DNA from: B2-G16 sp964528085
GTDB taxonomy: Bacteria > Bipolaricaulota > Bipolaricaulia > UBA7950 > UBA9294
Length of the DNA stretch: 15,379 nucleotides
Direction of reading: 5' to 3'
Assembly (NCBI GenBank): GCA_964528085.1
Contig: CAZGRE010000035.1
Location: forward strand, 1 to 15,379
The notes under the pieces: model-generated
Told to the model about the DNA's origin: nothing
Seen by the model: the letters and a program-made list of their open reading frames with translations, nothing else
Database searches by the model: none
Made by a program: the position numbers and the translations under genes
Shown: positions 6,264-13,604 of the stretch, one piece after another
Layout: the number at the start of each line of letters is the position of its first letter
Position numbering within the stretch: position 1 is the stretch's first letter

Positions 6264-6707
6264 ATGGAGGAGAGAGGGTTTCGGATCCGAAAGATCGTGA
6301 TCGATGACTACGATGAATTGATCTCCCTGTGGGATAGAAGCGGGCTTCCCTACCGGCCGCGCGGGAGGGACGCGCGGGAGCGGATCGCGCGCGAGCTTCA
6401 AGGCCCGTGCGCCGTGTTCCTCGCCGCTGAGGTCGACGGCGGGCTCGTCGGGGCGGTCCTCGGGACGCACGACGGGAGGAAGGGGTGGATCAACCGGCTG
6501 TGCGTGGCCCCCGAGCATCGACGCAAGGGGATCGGGAGATCCCTCGTCCGCGCCGTGGAGGAGCGGCTGGAAGAGATCGGGATCGAGATCGTTACCTGCC
6601 TCGTCGAGACGTGGAACGAGGAGTCGATGGCCTTCTTCAGCTCCCTCGGCTACGTCCGCCACGACGATATCGTCTACTTCTCGAAGCGGAAGTCCCCCGA
6701 GGTCTGA
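6264..6707 (+). CDS. GNAT-family N-acetyltransferase
   Basis: A 147-residue protein of the GNAT superfamily, which transfers an acetyl group from acetyl-CoA to an amine. The acetyl-CoA pyrophosphate-binding motif A is clear: INRLCVAPEHRRKGIGRSLV (76-95), containing R-R-K-G-I-G. It follows a beta strand, GLVGAVLGTHDG (60-71). Motif B is in VETWNEESMAFFSSLGYV (114-131), where E-x-x-M-A-F-F-x-x-L-G-Y is the usual GNAT ending. Substrate cannot be inferred; the layout resembles RimI-like and small-molecule acetyltransferases alike. The ATG at 6264-6266 gives the normal GNAT N-terminus; a TTG frame extends upstream to 6228. No SD precedes the ATG. Stands alone on the plus strand, tail to tail with the lipoprotein gene, 3 bases apart. 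Confidence 0.88.
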   Translation: MEERGFRIRKIVIDDYDELISLWDRSGLPYRPRGRDARERIARELQGPCAVFLAAEVDGGLVGAVLGTHDGRKGWINRLCVAPEHRRKGIGRSLVRAVEERLEEIGIEIVTCLVETWNEESMAFFSSLGYVRHDDIVYFSKRKSPEV

Positions 6708-6724
6708 GGCCTACTCCGTCGGGG
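6695..6724. repeat. Inverted repeat straddling the stop codons of the GNAT and lipoprotein genes
   Basis: CCCCGA (6695-6700) and TCGGGG (6719-6724) are exact reverse complements around an 18-base loop that contains both stop codons. There is no T-run. The position is analogous to the repeat between topA and rpoD. Confidence 0.25.
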
Positions 6725-7118
6725 CGACCGGGATGTTCGGGAGGATCACCTGCCCTGTGACCGGTTCCGAGCTTTTCCCCCGCTCGTCGCGGACGACGAG
6801 CTGAACGGTGTACGTCCCCTTGTTTGGGTAGCGGACGGTGATCTTGGGGGTGTGAACCAGCTGTGTGGACGTCAGCGGTGTGATGATCGCGACATCCTTG
6901 TCCCCGAATATCCACATATAGTCGACGATCGGGTCGTCGTCCGGGTCGGTCGATAGGCTCGCATCGAGATCGACGACCATCGGGTCCTCCTCGTCAACGT
7001 CGTAGACGACGACGAACGCCGCGGTCGGCGGGTGGTTCGGGAAGAGGAAGCACCCACTCGTCAGCCCCAACACCGCTATCATCGACAGGACGATCAGCGC
7101 GATTCTCCGTCTGCTCAT
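6711..7118 (-). CDS. Small lipoprotein with one PKD-type domain
   Basis: A 135-residue protein. It begins with a signal peptide, MSRRRIALIVLSMIAVLGL, and a lipobox ending TSGC, with the lipidated Cys at about residue 23. The mature part starts with NHPPTAAF and carries one PKD (polycystic-kidney-disease) Ig-like domain. DLDASLSTDPDDDPIVDYMW and IFGD are its typical core, and later strands include ITVRYPNKGTYTVQLVVRD. PKD domains serve in surface adhesion or protein-protein and carbohydrate contacts; here the domain fills the whole mature protein. Start ATG has AGGAGG about 6 bases upstream, partly inside a small hairpin. It lies 55 bases after xdhB on the same strand and could be read from the same transcript, but nothing links it to purine metabolism. 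Confidence 0.8.
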   Translation of the reverse strand: MSRRRIALIVLSMIAVLGLTSGCFLFPNHPPTAAFVVVYDVDEEDPMVVDLDASLSTDPDDDPIVDYMWIFGDKDVAIITPLTSTQLVHTPKITVRYPNKGTYTVQLVVRDERGKSSEPVTGQVILPNIPVAPTE

Positions 7119-7126
7119 GGCGACCT

Positions 7127-7141
7127 CCTAGCGAGGCTAGG
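7127..7141 (-). promoter_or_regulatory. Hairpin overlapping the ribosome binding site of the PKD lipoprotein
   Basis: CCTAGC-GAG-GCTAGG on the plus strand is a perfect 6-bp inverted repeat with a 3-base loop. In the minus-strand RNA the second arm ends in AGG, the first part of the AGGAGG that serves the lipoprotein ATG. Folding would partly hide the SD. Confidence 0.45.
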
Positions 7142-7149
7142 GTAGCAGA

Positions 7150-7175
7150 AACCGGACCGGTCTGTCGAGCCGGTT
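7150..7175. repeat. Inverted repeat at the end of xdhB
   Basis: AACCGG (7150-7155) and CCGGTT (7170-7175) are exact reverse complements, and an extra ACCGGT palindrome sits between them. The right arm includes the xdhB stop codon. There is no run of T longer than three, so it is at best a weak end-of-operon structure. Confidence 0.3.
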
Positions 7176-8010
7176 ACACCCCGGCCGCATCCCTGATCGC
7201 CCGGACGGCGAGATCCCCGATCACCTGCCTGCGATACGCCGCGCTTGCACGGATGTCGTCGATCGGAGAGACGGATCCGATCGCGATCCCACGCGCCTGT
7301 TCGATCAGCTCTTCGCTCGGCTTCCGCCCGGTGAGGATCTCCTCGAGAGGATGGAGCCGGATCGGGGTCGGTGCGACCGAACCGGCGGCGAACCGGGCCT
7401 GCGCGATCGATCCGTCCTCGATCCTGATCAGCGAGCCGAGGGAGGCGATCGCGATCGTGAGGGCCTTCCGTTTTCCGACCTTGTGGAAGGACCGTCTGAA
7501 CCCCTCGGGCGGGAGTGGTATCCGGATCCGGCGGACGAACTCGCCCTTCTCGAGGGCGGTCCTCCCCGGGCCGCGGAAGAACCGATCGAGCGGGACAGTC
7601 CTCTCCCCGCTGCTTCCCACGACGATGAGGGAGGCGTCGTAGAGGAGGAGGGGGATCGCGCTGTCGGCCGCGGGTGAGGCGTTTACGAGATTCCCCCCGA
7701 TCGTCCCGCGGTTTCGGATCTGAGGTGAGCCGATCGCCTTCAACACCTCGGCGAGGAGGGGGAGCTTGTCTCTTATGATCTTCGATCCTATAAGCTCGGC
7801 ATGGGTCACCGCAGCGCCGATCGAGACGGATCCCGCATCGAACTCTATCCCGCACATCGTCTCGAGATCGGAGACGTCGATCAGCGCCTGCGGGGCGATC
7901 CCCCCTCCACGCATCTTCACGAGAAGGTCGGTACCCCCGGCGATGATCGTCCCCCCTTCCCTCAGGTGCTCGATGAGGGATCCTTCCGAATCTACGCGGA
8001 GGTAGCGCAT
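7174..8010 (-). CDS. xdhB: Molybdenum hydroxylase FAD-binding subunit (XdhB/YgfM/CoxM family)
   Basis: A 278-residue medium subunit that carries FAD and passes electrons between the Fe-S subunit and the acceptor in xanthine-dehydrogenase-type enzymes. The first FAD loop is IIAGGTDLLVKMR (22-34) and the second is the signature SPQIRNRGTIGGNLVNASPA (95-114). Normal length for the family. A longer frame opens at 8067, but ATG 8008-8010 is chosen because AAGGAGAG is well placed and the protein then begins MRYLR at the usual distance from the FAD loop. It overlaps the end of the ygfJ-like gene by 19 bases. The E. coli counterpart by neighbourhood is ygfM, beside ssnA and ygfK. The partner molybdenum subunit is not adjacent. 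Confidence 0.93.
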   Translation of the reverse strand: MRYLRVDSEGSLIEHLREGGTIIAGGTDLLVKMRGGGIAPQALIDVSDLETMCGIEFDAGSVSIGAAVTHAELIGSKIIRDKLPLLAEVLKAIGSPQIRNRGTIGGNLVNASPAADSAIPLLLYDASLIVVGSSGERTVPLDRFFRGPGRTALEKGEFVRRIRIPLPPEGFRRSFHKVGKRKALTIAIASLGSLIRIEDGSIAQARFAAGSVAPTPIRLHPLEEILTGRKPSEELIEQARGIAIGSVSPIDDIRASAAYRRQVIGDLAVRAIRDAAGV

Positions 8011-8594
8011 GTCGTCTCTCCTTCCCCCTCTGTGAGGTCGTCGGGCCGATCGATGTCCTCGATGCATCCGGGATCATCGACGTCCACAAGCGTGAGTAGC
8101 TCCGGATGATCCGCGATGTATCCCCTCCCCCCGCTGTCCCCGGCGAGGGAGGCTGAAAGCTCGGATAGGGAGCTTCGCGCGAAGTAGACCGGGAACCCGC
8201 GCCTGCCGTTGTAGGCGGGGGCGGCGATCTTCGCCCCTTCCTTGGCGGCGGAGATCACGGCGGATATCGTCGACTTTTCGATGAACGGCATGTCGGCGTG
8301 GAAGATCAACACCCCGTCCGCGTCGCTCGGAACGGCGGATAGTCCCAACCGGAGGGACGAGCTCAGCCCCTCCTCCGGCCGGTCGTTCACAACGATCCGG
8401 CAGCCGGCCAATCCGACCTCCTCCTCGATCCGGCGGGCCTCCCTGCCGAGGACGACGGTCTTGCAGGTGATCCCTACCTCGTCTATCCGCGATAGGATCA
8501 GGGAGAGGGCAGGCCGTCCGTCTATCCTGATGAGGGGCTTCGACCTTCCCATCCGCCTCCCCAACCCGGCGGCGAGGATCAGGGCTGCGATCAT
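7992..8594 (-). CDS. ygfJ: MocA/YgfJ-type nucleotidyltransferase for molybdenum hydroxylase maturation
   Basis: A 200-residue MobA-like NTP transferase. LAAGLGRRMGRSKPL (7-21) is the nucleotide-binding start. GLSSSLRLGL (76-85) matches the MocA-type motif. D101 in HADMPF is the metal-binding Asp. GRRGFPVYF (130-138) and GDSGGRGYI (152-160) are the late motifs of the molybdopterin cytidylyltransferase group, and EDIDRPDDL (179-187) is the C-terminal acidic motif. MocA adds CMP to molybdopterin for xanthine-dehydrogenase-type enzymes; YgfJ is the form found in purine/selenium-hydroxylase clusters. Its ATG overlaps the xdhC stop as ATGA, with GGAGGGTGAGGG upstream, and its end overlaps xdhB. The role as cofactor maturase is inferred from family and neighbours; CMP versus another nucleotide is open. 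Confidence 0.87.
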   Translation of the reverse strand: MIAALILAAGLGRRMGRSKPLIRIDGRPALSLILSRIDEVGITCKTVVLGREARRIEEEVGLAGCRIVVNDRPEEGLSSSLRLGLSAVPSDADGVLIFHADMPFIEKSTISAVISAAKEGAKIAAPAYNGRRGFPVYFARSSLSELSASLAGDSGGRGYIADHPELLTLVDVDDPGCIEDIDRPDDLTEGEGETTCATSA

Positions 8595-9061
8595 CCCTCA
8601 CCCTCCATCATCTCGGCCGCCCGGTTCACCGCCTCGATGATCTTCGCGTACCCGGTGCAGCGGCAGAGGTTCCCTTCGAGCGCGGTCCTTATCTCCTCCT
8701 CGCTCGGGTGCGGGTTCTCCTTCAGGAGGGCGTAGGTCGACATGATGAACCCGGGGGTGCAGAACCCGCACTGAACCGCTCCTGTCTCCACGAACGCCCG
8801 CTGGATCGGGTGGAGCCTCTCCCCATCGGAGATCCCCTCGATCGTCAGGACCTCCTTCCCGTCCGCCTGGGAAGCGAGGACGAGGCAGGAGACGACCGGC
8901 CTCCCGTCGAGGAGGACGGTGCACGCCCCGCACTCCCCCTCACCGCACCCCTCCTTCGTCCCGAGGAGGTGGAGCCGGTCGCGCAACAGGTCGAGGAGCC
9001 TCATCCCCGGAGCCACGTCGCATTCGACCCTCTCCCCGTTCACTGTCAGATCGATCCTCAT
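8591..9061 (-). CDS. xdhC: Molybdenum hydroxylase 2Fe-2S subunit (XdhC/CoxS family)
   Basis: A 156-residue small electron-transfer subunit. The N-terminal plant-type [2Fe-2S] site has C39, C44, C47 in CGEGECGAC and C59. The C-terminal four-helix [2Fe-2S] site has C98 and C101 in QCGFCTPGF and C133, C135 in NLCRCTGY. All eight ligands are present, so it is intact. QCGFCTPG also supplies the conserved Gln that contacts the molybdopterin in known structures. The ATG overlaps the preceding PLP-enzyme stop by 4 bases, with GGAGGAG 5-6 bases upstream. Electrons would flow from a molybdenum subunit through this protein to the FAD subunit XdhB. It is also homologous to CO dehydrogenase and nicotinate hydroxylase small subunits; the neighbours favour a purine-type enzyme. 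Confidence 0.95.
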   Translation of the reverse strand: MRIDLTVNGERVECDVAPGMRLLDLLRDRLHLLGTKEGCGEGECGACTVLLDGRPVVSCLVLASQADGKEVLTIEGISDGERLHPIQRAFVETGAVQCGFCTPGFIMSTYALLKENPHPSEEEIRTALEGNLCRCTGYAKIIEAVNRAAEMMEGEG

Positions 9062-10296
9062 AGGTGCTCCTCCACCGCGGCAAGGGAGGGTTCTATCTCT
9101 ATCGGTCTTTCCGCGATCGCCTTCTGGGCGGCAGCCACGTCCTTCAACCCGTTACCCGTTACCATCACCGCCGCCGACCCGCTCAGTCTCCCCTCCCGGG
9201 CGAGCCTCCTCAATCCGGCGAACGGGGCGGCCCCGGCCGGCTCGGCGAAGACGCCGGTCCTCTGCGCCAGCTCGCCGATCGCAGCGAGTATCTCTTGGTC
9301 GGTGACGGTGACGAACCCCCCACCGTTTGCATGGACGTAGCGGACGGCCTTGACGATGTCGCGCGGCTTCCCGACGCAGATGCTGTCGGCGATCGTCTCC
9401 GCCTCGATGTCGTCGATCCGGACCTTCCCCCCGTCGAAGCGCGCGAATGCATGCGCGATCGGGGCCGATCCCTCCGCCTGGATACCGATGACGCGGGGGA
9501 CCCGCTCGATCAGTCCGAGGCGGTGGAGCTCGTCGAACCCCTTGCATATCCCGCTTATCACCGAACCGTCCCCGACCCCGACGAGGACGTTCTCCGGCGG
9601 GTCCCATCCCGTCTGCTCGGCAAGCTCGAGGGCGCCGGTCTTCTTCCCCTCGACGAGGTACGGATTGACCGCCGCCGAGCGGTTGTACCAGCCGAACCTA
9701 TCCGCCGCCTGAGCGGCGAGGTCGTAGGCGACGTCGTACGATCCGTCGACGAGGAACACCTTCGCCCCGTAGACGAGGAGCTGGGCGACCTTCGCCTCAG
9801 GGGCCCGCCGCGGGACGAAGATCACCGTCTCAAGCGCAGTCGCCGCTGCGAACCCGGCGAGGGAGGACGCGGCGTTCCCGGTCGAGGCGCAGGTGACGAC
9901 CGCCCGTTTCTTCTCCTGCGCCTTGATGACGACGACTGCGCTTGCCCGATCCTTGTACGATCCGGTCGGGTTCTGACCGTCGTCCTTCACAAACAGGCGA
10001 CTGAGGCCGAGATCGGAGGCGAGATCGGGGAACTCATAGAGCGGCGTCCAGCCGACGCGGAGCGGCTGGATCAGCCCCCTCCCTGAGATCGGAAGGAGGG
10101 GGAGGTAGCGCCACATCGAGCGATCCCCGCTCTCCTCAAACGACGTGGGGGAGATCCTCCGCTTAAGGGCGTCGTAGTCGTAGATCACCTCGAGCGTCCC
10201 GCGCCGTGGTCCGCAGCTCGGGCAGGTGTAATCCACCTTCTCCGGATCGTACTCCGCCCCGCAGGTTATGCACCGAAGCGCGATCGGCTCACCCAT
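9058..10296 (-). CDS. thrC: Threonine-synthase-family PLP enzyme with N-terminal zinc ribbon
   Basis: A 412-residue fold-type-II PLP enzyme. A zinc ribbon opens the protein (C9, C12, C25, C28), followed by MWRYLPLLPI, as in archaeal/Thermus-type threonine synthases. The PLP lysine is K115 in NPTGSYKDRAS. STGNAASSLAGF binds the cofactor and substrate, GVGDGSVISG is the PLP phosphate loop, and VTGNGLKD is the late threonine-synthase block. Known members convert O-phosphohomoserine to threonine. The setting is odd: its ATG shares one base with the ygfK stop (TGATG) and its stop overlaps xdhC, so it is locked inside a purine-hydroxylase operon. In E. coli the PLP enzyme beside this cluster is YgeX, diaminopropionate ammonia-lyase. 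A similar lyase role here is a hypothesis; plain threonine synthesis remains possible. Confidence 0.85.
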   Translation of the reverse strand: MGEPIALRCITCGAEYDPEKVDYTCPSCGPRRGTLEVIYDYDALKRRISPTSFEESGDRSMWRYLPLLPISGRGLIQPLRVGWTPLYEFPDLASDLGLSRLFVKDDGQNPTGSYKDRASAVVVIKAQEKKRAVVTCASTGNAASSLAGFAAATALETVIFVPRRAPEAKVAQLLVYGAKVFLVDGSYDVAYDLAAQAADRFGWYNRSAAVNPYLVEGKKTGALELAEQTGWDPPENVLVGVGDGSVISGICKGFDELHRLGLIERVPRVIGIQAEGSAPIAHAFARFDGGKVRIDDIEAETIADSICVGKPRDIVKAVRYVHANGGGFVTVTDQEILAAIGELAQRTGVFAEPAGAAPFAGLRRLAREGRLSGSAAVMVTGNGLKDVAAAQKAIAERPIEIEPSLAAVEEHL

Positions 10297-13200
10297 CAGC
10301 GATCCCCTCCCTTGAGCGATGATGAGGCGGAGATGAGAAACGGCGCACTTTCACTTAAACCAGCGAGTACGACCGCCATCTCGATTGCCGGTTTGAGCGA
10401 GACCTTCCCGTCGAACGGGGAGGTCACCCTCCCCTCCTTGAACTCGAATTGCGGGGAGAGGATGACATCGAGCCTGTCGGTCTTGAACCGGAAGCCGTCG
10501 GGGAGCCGGGTGAGGACCATCTCGGATCCCTTCTCCCTCCGCCGGATCGCATCAGGCTCGATGTAGTAGGCGTTCTCCGACTCCGATTCGTAGTCGCCGC
10601 GATCGAGGAAGATCCGCGGCTTATCCTGGTAGGGATCTCCGGGGTGGACGCAGAACGTCGTGCAGTTCCCGCATCGGTTGCAGAGATCGTCGACGTGCAC
10701 GATCTGACGGGCCTGAGCGAACGAGACCGCCTCCTCCCCGACCTTGCGGAGCCTCCCCCCTTCCTCCATCAGTACCGGGGCCTCCACGGAGAGCGGCTCG
10801 ATCGGGTACGACACGTTCGCCCGGTTCGGGCATACCTCGACGCACTTGTCGCACAGAATCGAGCATTGCAGGCAGCGGCCTCCCTCGGCCCGGGCCGCCT
10901 CCTCGGTGAGCGTCGCCTCGATCAGCGAAAACCCCGTCCGCTCGCTCACAGGTAGGTCGGCCGTCTCGTTCTGTAACGATCTACGCGCCCGGTTCCGCTT
11001 CAGCTCGAGGATCTCCTCGGCGGAGAGGCCCGGCCTCTCCCAGGGGACGGTCCGGAATTCGACGTTCAGCTCCGAGCAGATTGCGGCAGCCACCCTTCTC
11101 CCGTCGGCAGCGGCGGCGATGATGATCGCCGGACCGCGGGCGACGTCACCCCCGGCGTAGATCGGAAGATCGGCCGCCCTCCCCGTCTTCTCCTCGACGA
11201 TGATCCCACCGTCCTTCCTCAGGGATAGGCGACCCCCGGCGATCGGCCTGATATCCGGCCTCTGACCGGTGGCGATGATGATCGCGCTCGCATCGATTAC
11301 GAACGAGCTGTCCGGGATCGGAACCGGCCGGCGCCGCCCGTCCTCCCCCGGTTCGCCGAGCTCGTTTCGCAGGCACTCAAGCCCGACGGCACGGCCGTCC
11401 TTTACGATTACCCGGACCGGGGTTGCGAGCTCGACGAGATCGTTTCCCTCTGCGAGGAGGTCTTCGATCTCCTCTTTTTCCGCAGGCATCTGGGCCCGCG
11501 TCCTCCGGTAGACGACGGTCGTCGGCCTCCCGGTCAGCCGCTGCGCCGTCCGGGCCGCGTCCATCGCCGTGTTTCCCCCGCCGATCACGACGACCCGCCC
11601 TCCGAGCTCGGGGGGACTCCCGGTCGCGCACGACTCGAGGAACGAGAGGGCGCCGTAGACACCGTCGGCCTCCGTCCCATCGATCGGAAGCCCGGCGTCC
11701 TTGCTGAACCCGCACGCCACGTAGACCGCGGCGAACCCCTCCGCGAGGAGCGACTCGGCCGGCACGGTGACCGGGCTGTTCAGCCGAAGGTCGATCCCGA
11801 GCCCGAGTATCCGGTCGATGTCAGCGGTCACGACCTCTTCAGGGAGGCGGAAGCGCGGGGCGATCCGCAGCATCCCCCCCGGTTTCTCCTTCGCCTCGAA
11901 GATCGTCACCGATATCCCGCTCTGGGAGAGGAAGTACGCGGCGGATAGGCCGGATGGGCCGCTTCCGATGACGGCGACACGTTTATCGGTCCGATCGGCG
12001 GCCCGAGGCTCGATCCTCCCATGCTCGACGGCGAACCGCTTAAGCTTGCGGATCGCCACCGGCTCGTCGTAGTTGTTCCGCGTGCATCTCGTCTGGCAGA
12101 GGCTGGTGCAGACGTGCCCTGTCACTCCGGGGAGGGGGTTTTTGGCCATGATTGTGGCGAGGGCGCGGTCGTATTCACCGCGGGCGATCCAGGCGGCGTA
12201 CTCGGGGACGTCCTGGCGGACGGCGCACGCCTCGACGCACGGGGCCTCGATGCAGTCGAACCGCGTAAGCGGGGTTGATACCTTGGGAAGCTCGCTCGGG
12301 TAGTACCCCTTCTTGTAGCGCGGATCCGTGAGCGACTCCGCCGCCGCCCGGGAAAGCCGATCGATCCTGTCCGCGGCGAACGCGGCGAGGGAATCGGCGC
12401 CGCTCGAGCGCATCGCATTCTCTATCTCCTCGAGGTACTGGACGAGCCTCCCGTACCCGCCCGGCTTAAGCAGGTCGGATACGGCCGTCACCGGGAGCGC
12501 CCCTGAGCGGAGGAGGTCGGTGACGTTCAGCGCGTCCGCCCCGCCCGAGTAGGAGACGTTGATCTCCCCGTCGAACTCCGTCACCAGCCTGTGGAACAGG
12601 TTGATGGTGATCGGGTAGAGGGCCCGGCCGGACATGTACATCTCCTCACCCGGGAGGACCCCGCGATGGTTCGCCATCGCCAGCGTGTTGCTCAGCTTCA
12701 CCCCGAACGACAGGCCGCAGGCGGCGGCCGTCTCCTTGAGCGATGCGATCAACTCGACGGCGCGCTCATACTGAAGGTCGTTCTCGAACACCGCATCCGG
12801 GATCGAGATCTCGGTGAATCCGAGGTCGTCGTGGAGGATCCGTAGCACGCGGTCCTTCCCGAGGAGGGTCGGGTTCAGCTTCACGATCGTATGGAGGCCC
12901 CGTTCCTCGAGGAGGTAGCGGGCGATCTGCTCGATCTCATCCGGGGGGCAGCCGTGCATCGTCGACAGGGTGACGCTCTGGACGATCTGGGATGGGATCT
13001 CGATCTCGGCGAACTCGGGGTGGGCCTCTGCGAGGTGCCCCTTGATCTCAGCGATCCTCTCCGATGCGTCGATGAGCCCGTCCATGAACGCCTGCATCGG
13101 CTCGCTCTTGATCCCGGCAAGGTCGTAGCCGACGCTCATATTGAATATCGTGCCGAAGCGCACTTTCTTATCGATCCCGAGGATCCGGCGGAGGACATGG

Positions 13201-13595
13201 ACGAGGACCCACGCCTTGATGTACTCGTCGAGCGATTCCTTCAGGCGGAGCTCCTGCGACCATTCGACGTTGTACCCCTCGTCGGCAAGGTCGATGCACG
13301 GGCGGGGGATGTCGAGCTCGTCCATGATCTGAACGGTCTTGAGCTCGATGAACCTCCCCCCGCACAGCCAGGCGGAGACGATGTTCTGGGCGAGCTGGGT
13401 GTGCGGCCCCGCCCCCGGTCCGATCGGGGTGGAGAGATATCCGCCGTAGACGCCGTCCACCGCGTATATCGGCTCGCCGTCAGGGACGTAGAACAGGGTC
13501 TCTGGGATTCCGAAGATCGACCGCTGCGTCCTTCGCTCGGTCAGGATCCAGTCAAGGAGGGTATCAAACGGTAGTACCCGCATCCGATCGGACAT
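10296..13595 (-). CDS. ygfK: YgfK-type flavin/Fe-S oxidoreductase (annotated as putative selenate reductase subunit)
   Basis: A 1099-residue cytoplasmic oxidoreductase. Residues 1-440 form a dihydropyrimidine-dehydrogenase/DHOD-like part, with STMHGCPPDE (211-220) and VKLNPTLLG (238-246). A GltD-like Fe-S segment follows: C448, C453, C457, then C496, C500, C504. The FAD loop is VIGSGPSGLSAAY (542-554) and the NAD(P)H loop VVIGGGNTAMDAAR (669-682). The C-terminus holds two ferredoxin-like cysteine sets, C908-C922 and C972-C982. It is slightly longer than E. coli YgfK (about 1030). YgfK genes recur with ssnA and xdh genes in anaerobic purine/urate-breakdown clusters. A role in reducing a purine or carrying electrons is inferred; the selenate-reductase name is historical. 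ATG 13593-13595 has GAGGTGAG upstream, 9 bases after the ssnA stop. Confidence 0.93.
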   Translation of the reverse strand: MSDRMRVLPFDTLLDWILTERRTQRSIFGIPETLFYVPDGEPIYAVDGVYGGYLSTPIGPGAGPHTQLAQNIVSAWLCGGRFIELKTVQIMDELDIPRPCIDLADEGYNVEWSQELRLKESLDEYIKAWVLVHVLRRILGIDKKVRFGTIFNMSVGYDLAGIKSEPMQAFMDGLIDASERIAEIKGHLAEAHPEFAEIEIPSQIVQSVTLSTMHGCPPDEIEQIARYLLEERGLHTIVKLNPTLLGKDRVLRILHDDLGFTEISIPDAVFENDLQYERAVELIASLKETAAACGLSFGVKLSNTLAMANHRGVLPGEEMYMSGRALYPITINLFHRLVTEFDGEINVSYSGGADALNVTDLLRSGALPVTAVSDLLKPGGYGRLVQYLEEIENAMRSSGADSLAAFAADRIDRLSRAAAESLTDPRYKKGYYPSELPKVSTPLTRFDCIEAPCVEACAVRQDVPEYAAWIARGEYDRALATIMAKNPLPGVTGHVCTSLCQTRCTRNNYDEPVAIRKLKRFAVEHGRIEPRAADRTDKRVAVIGSGPSGLSAAYFLSQSGISVTIFEAKEKPGGMLRIAPRFRLPEEVVTADIDRILGLGIDLRLNSPVTVPAESLLAEGFAAVYVACGFSKDAGLPIDGTEADGVYGALSFLESCATGSPPELGGRVVVIGGGNTAMDAARTAQRLTGRPTTVVYRRTRAQMPAEKEEIEDLLAEGNDLVELATPVRVIVKDGRAVGLECLRNELGEPGEDGRRRPVPIPDSSFVIDASAIIIATGQRPDIRPIAGGRLSLRKDGGIIVEEKTGRAADLPIYAGGDVARGPAIIIAAAADGRRVAAAICSELNVEFRTVPWERPGLSAEEILELKRNRARRSLQNETADLPVSERTGFSLIEATLTEEAARAEGGRCLQCSILCDKCVEVCPNRANVSYPIEPLSVEAPVLMEEGGRLRKVGEEAVSFAQARQIVHVDDLCNRCGNCTTFCVHPGDPYQDKPRIFLDRGDYESESENAYYIEPDAIRRREKGSEMVLTRLPDGFRFKTDRLDVILSPQFEFKEGRVTSPFDGKVSLKPAIEMAVVLAGLSESAPFLISASSSLKGGDR

Positions 13596-13604
13596 TCTCT
13601 CACC

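Noticed and set aside
7115..8089. 324-codon minus-strand frame overlapping xdhB in another frame
   Set aside because: Composition is almost wholly Arg, Asp, Gly and Pro; xdhB in the neighbouring frame has the FAD motifs.
9064..10086. 340-codon plus-strand frame over the PLP enzyme gene
   Set aside because: Antisense shadow; low-complexity Arg/Asp/Leu composition, no domain, while the minus-strand frame has clear catalytic motifs.
12891..13574. 227-codon plus-strand frame over the ygfK start
   Set aside because: Antisense shadow with no recognisable motif or SD.
10296..13595. Taking YgfK as a true selenate reductase
   Set aside because: It lacks a molybdopterin-binding catalytic domain; the name is historical and the domains point to flavin/Fe-S chemistry.
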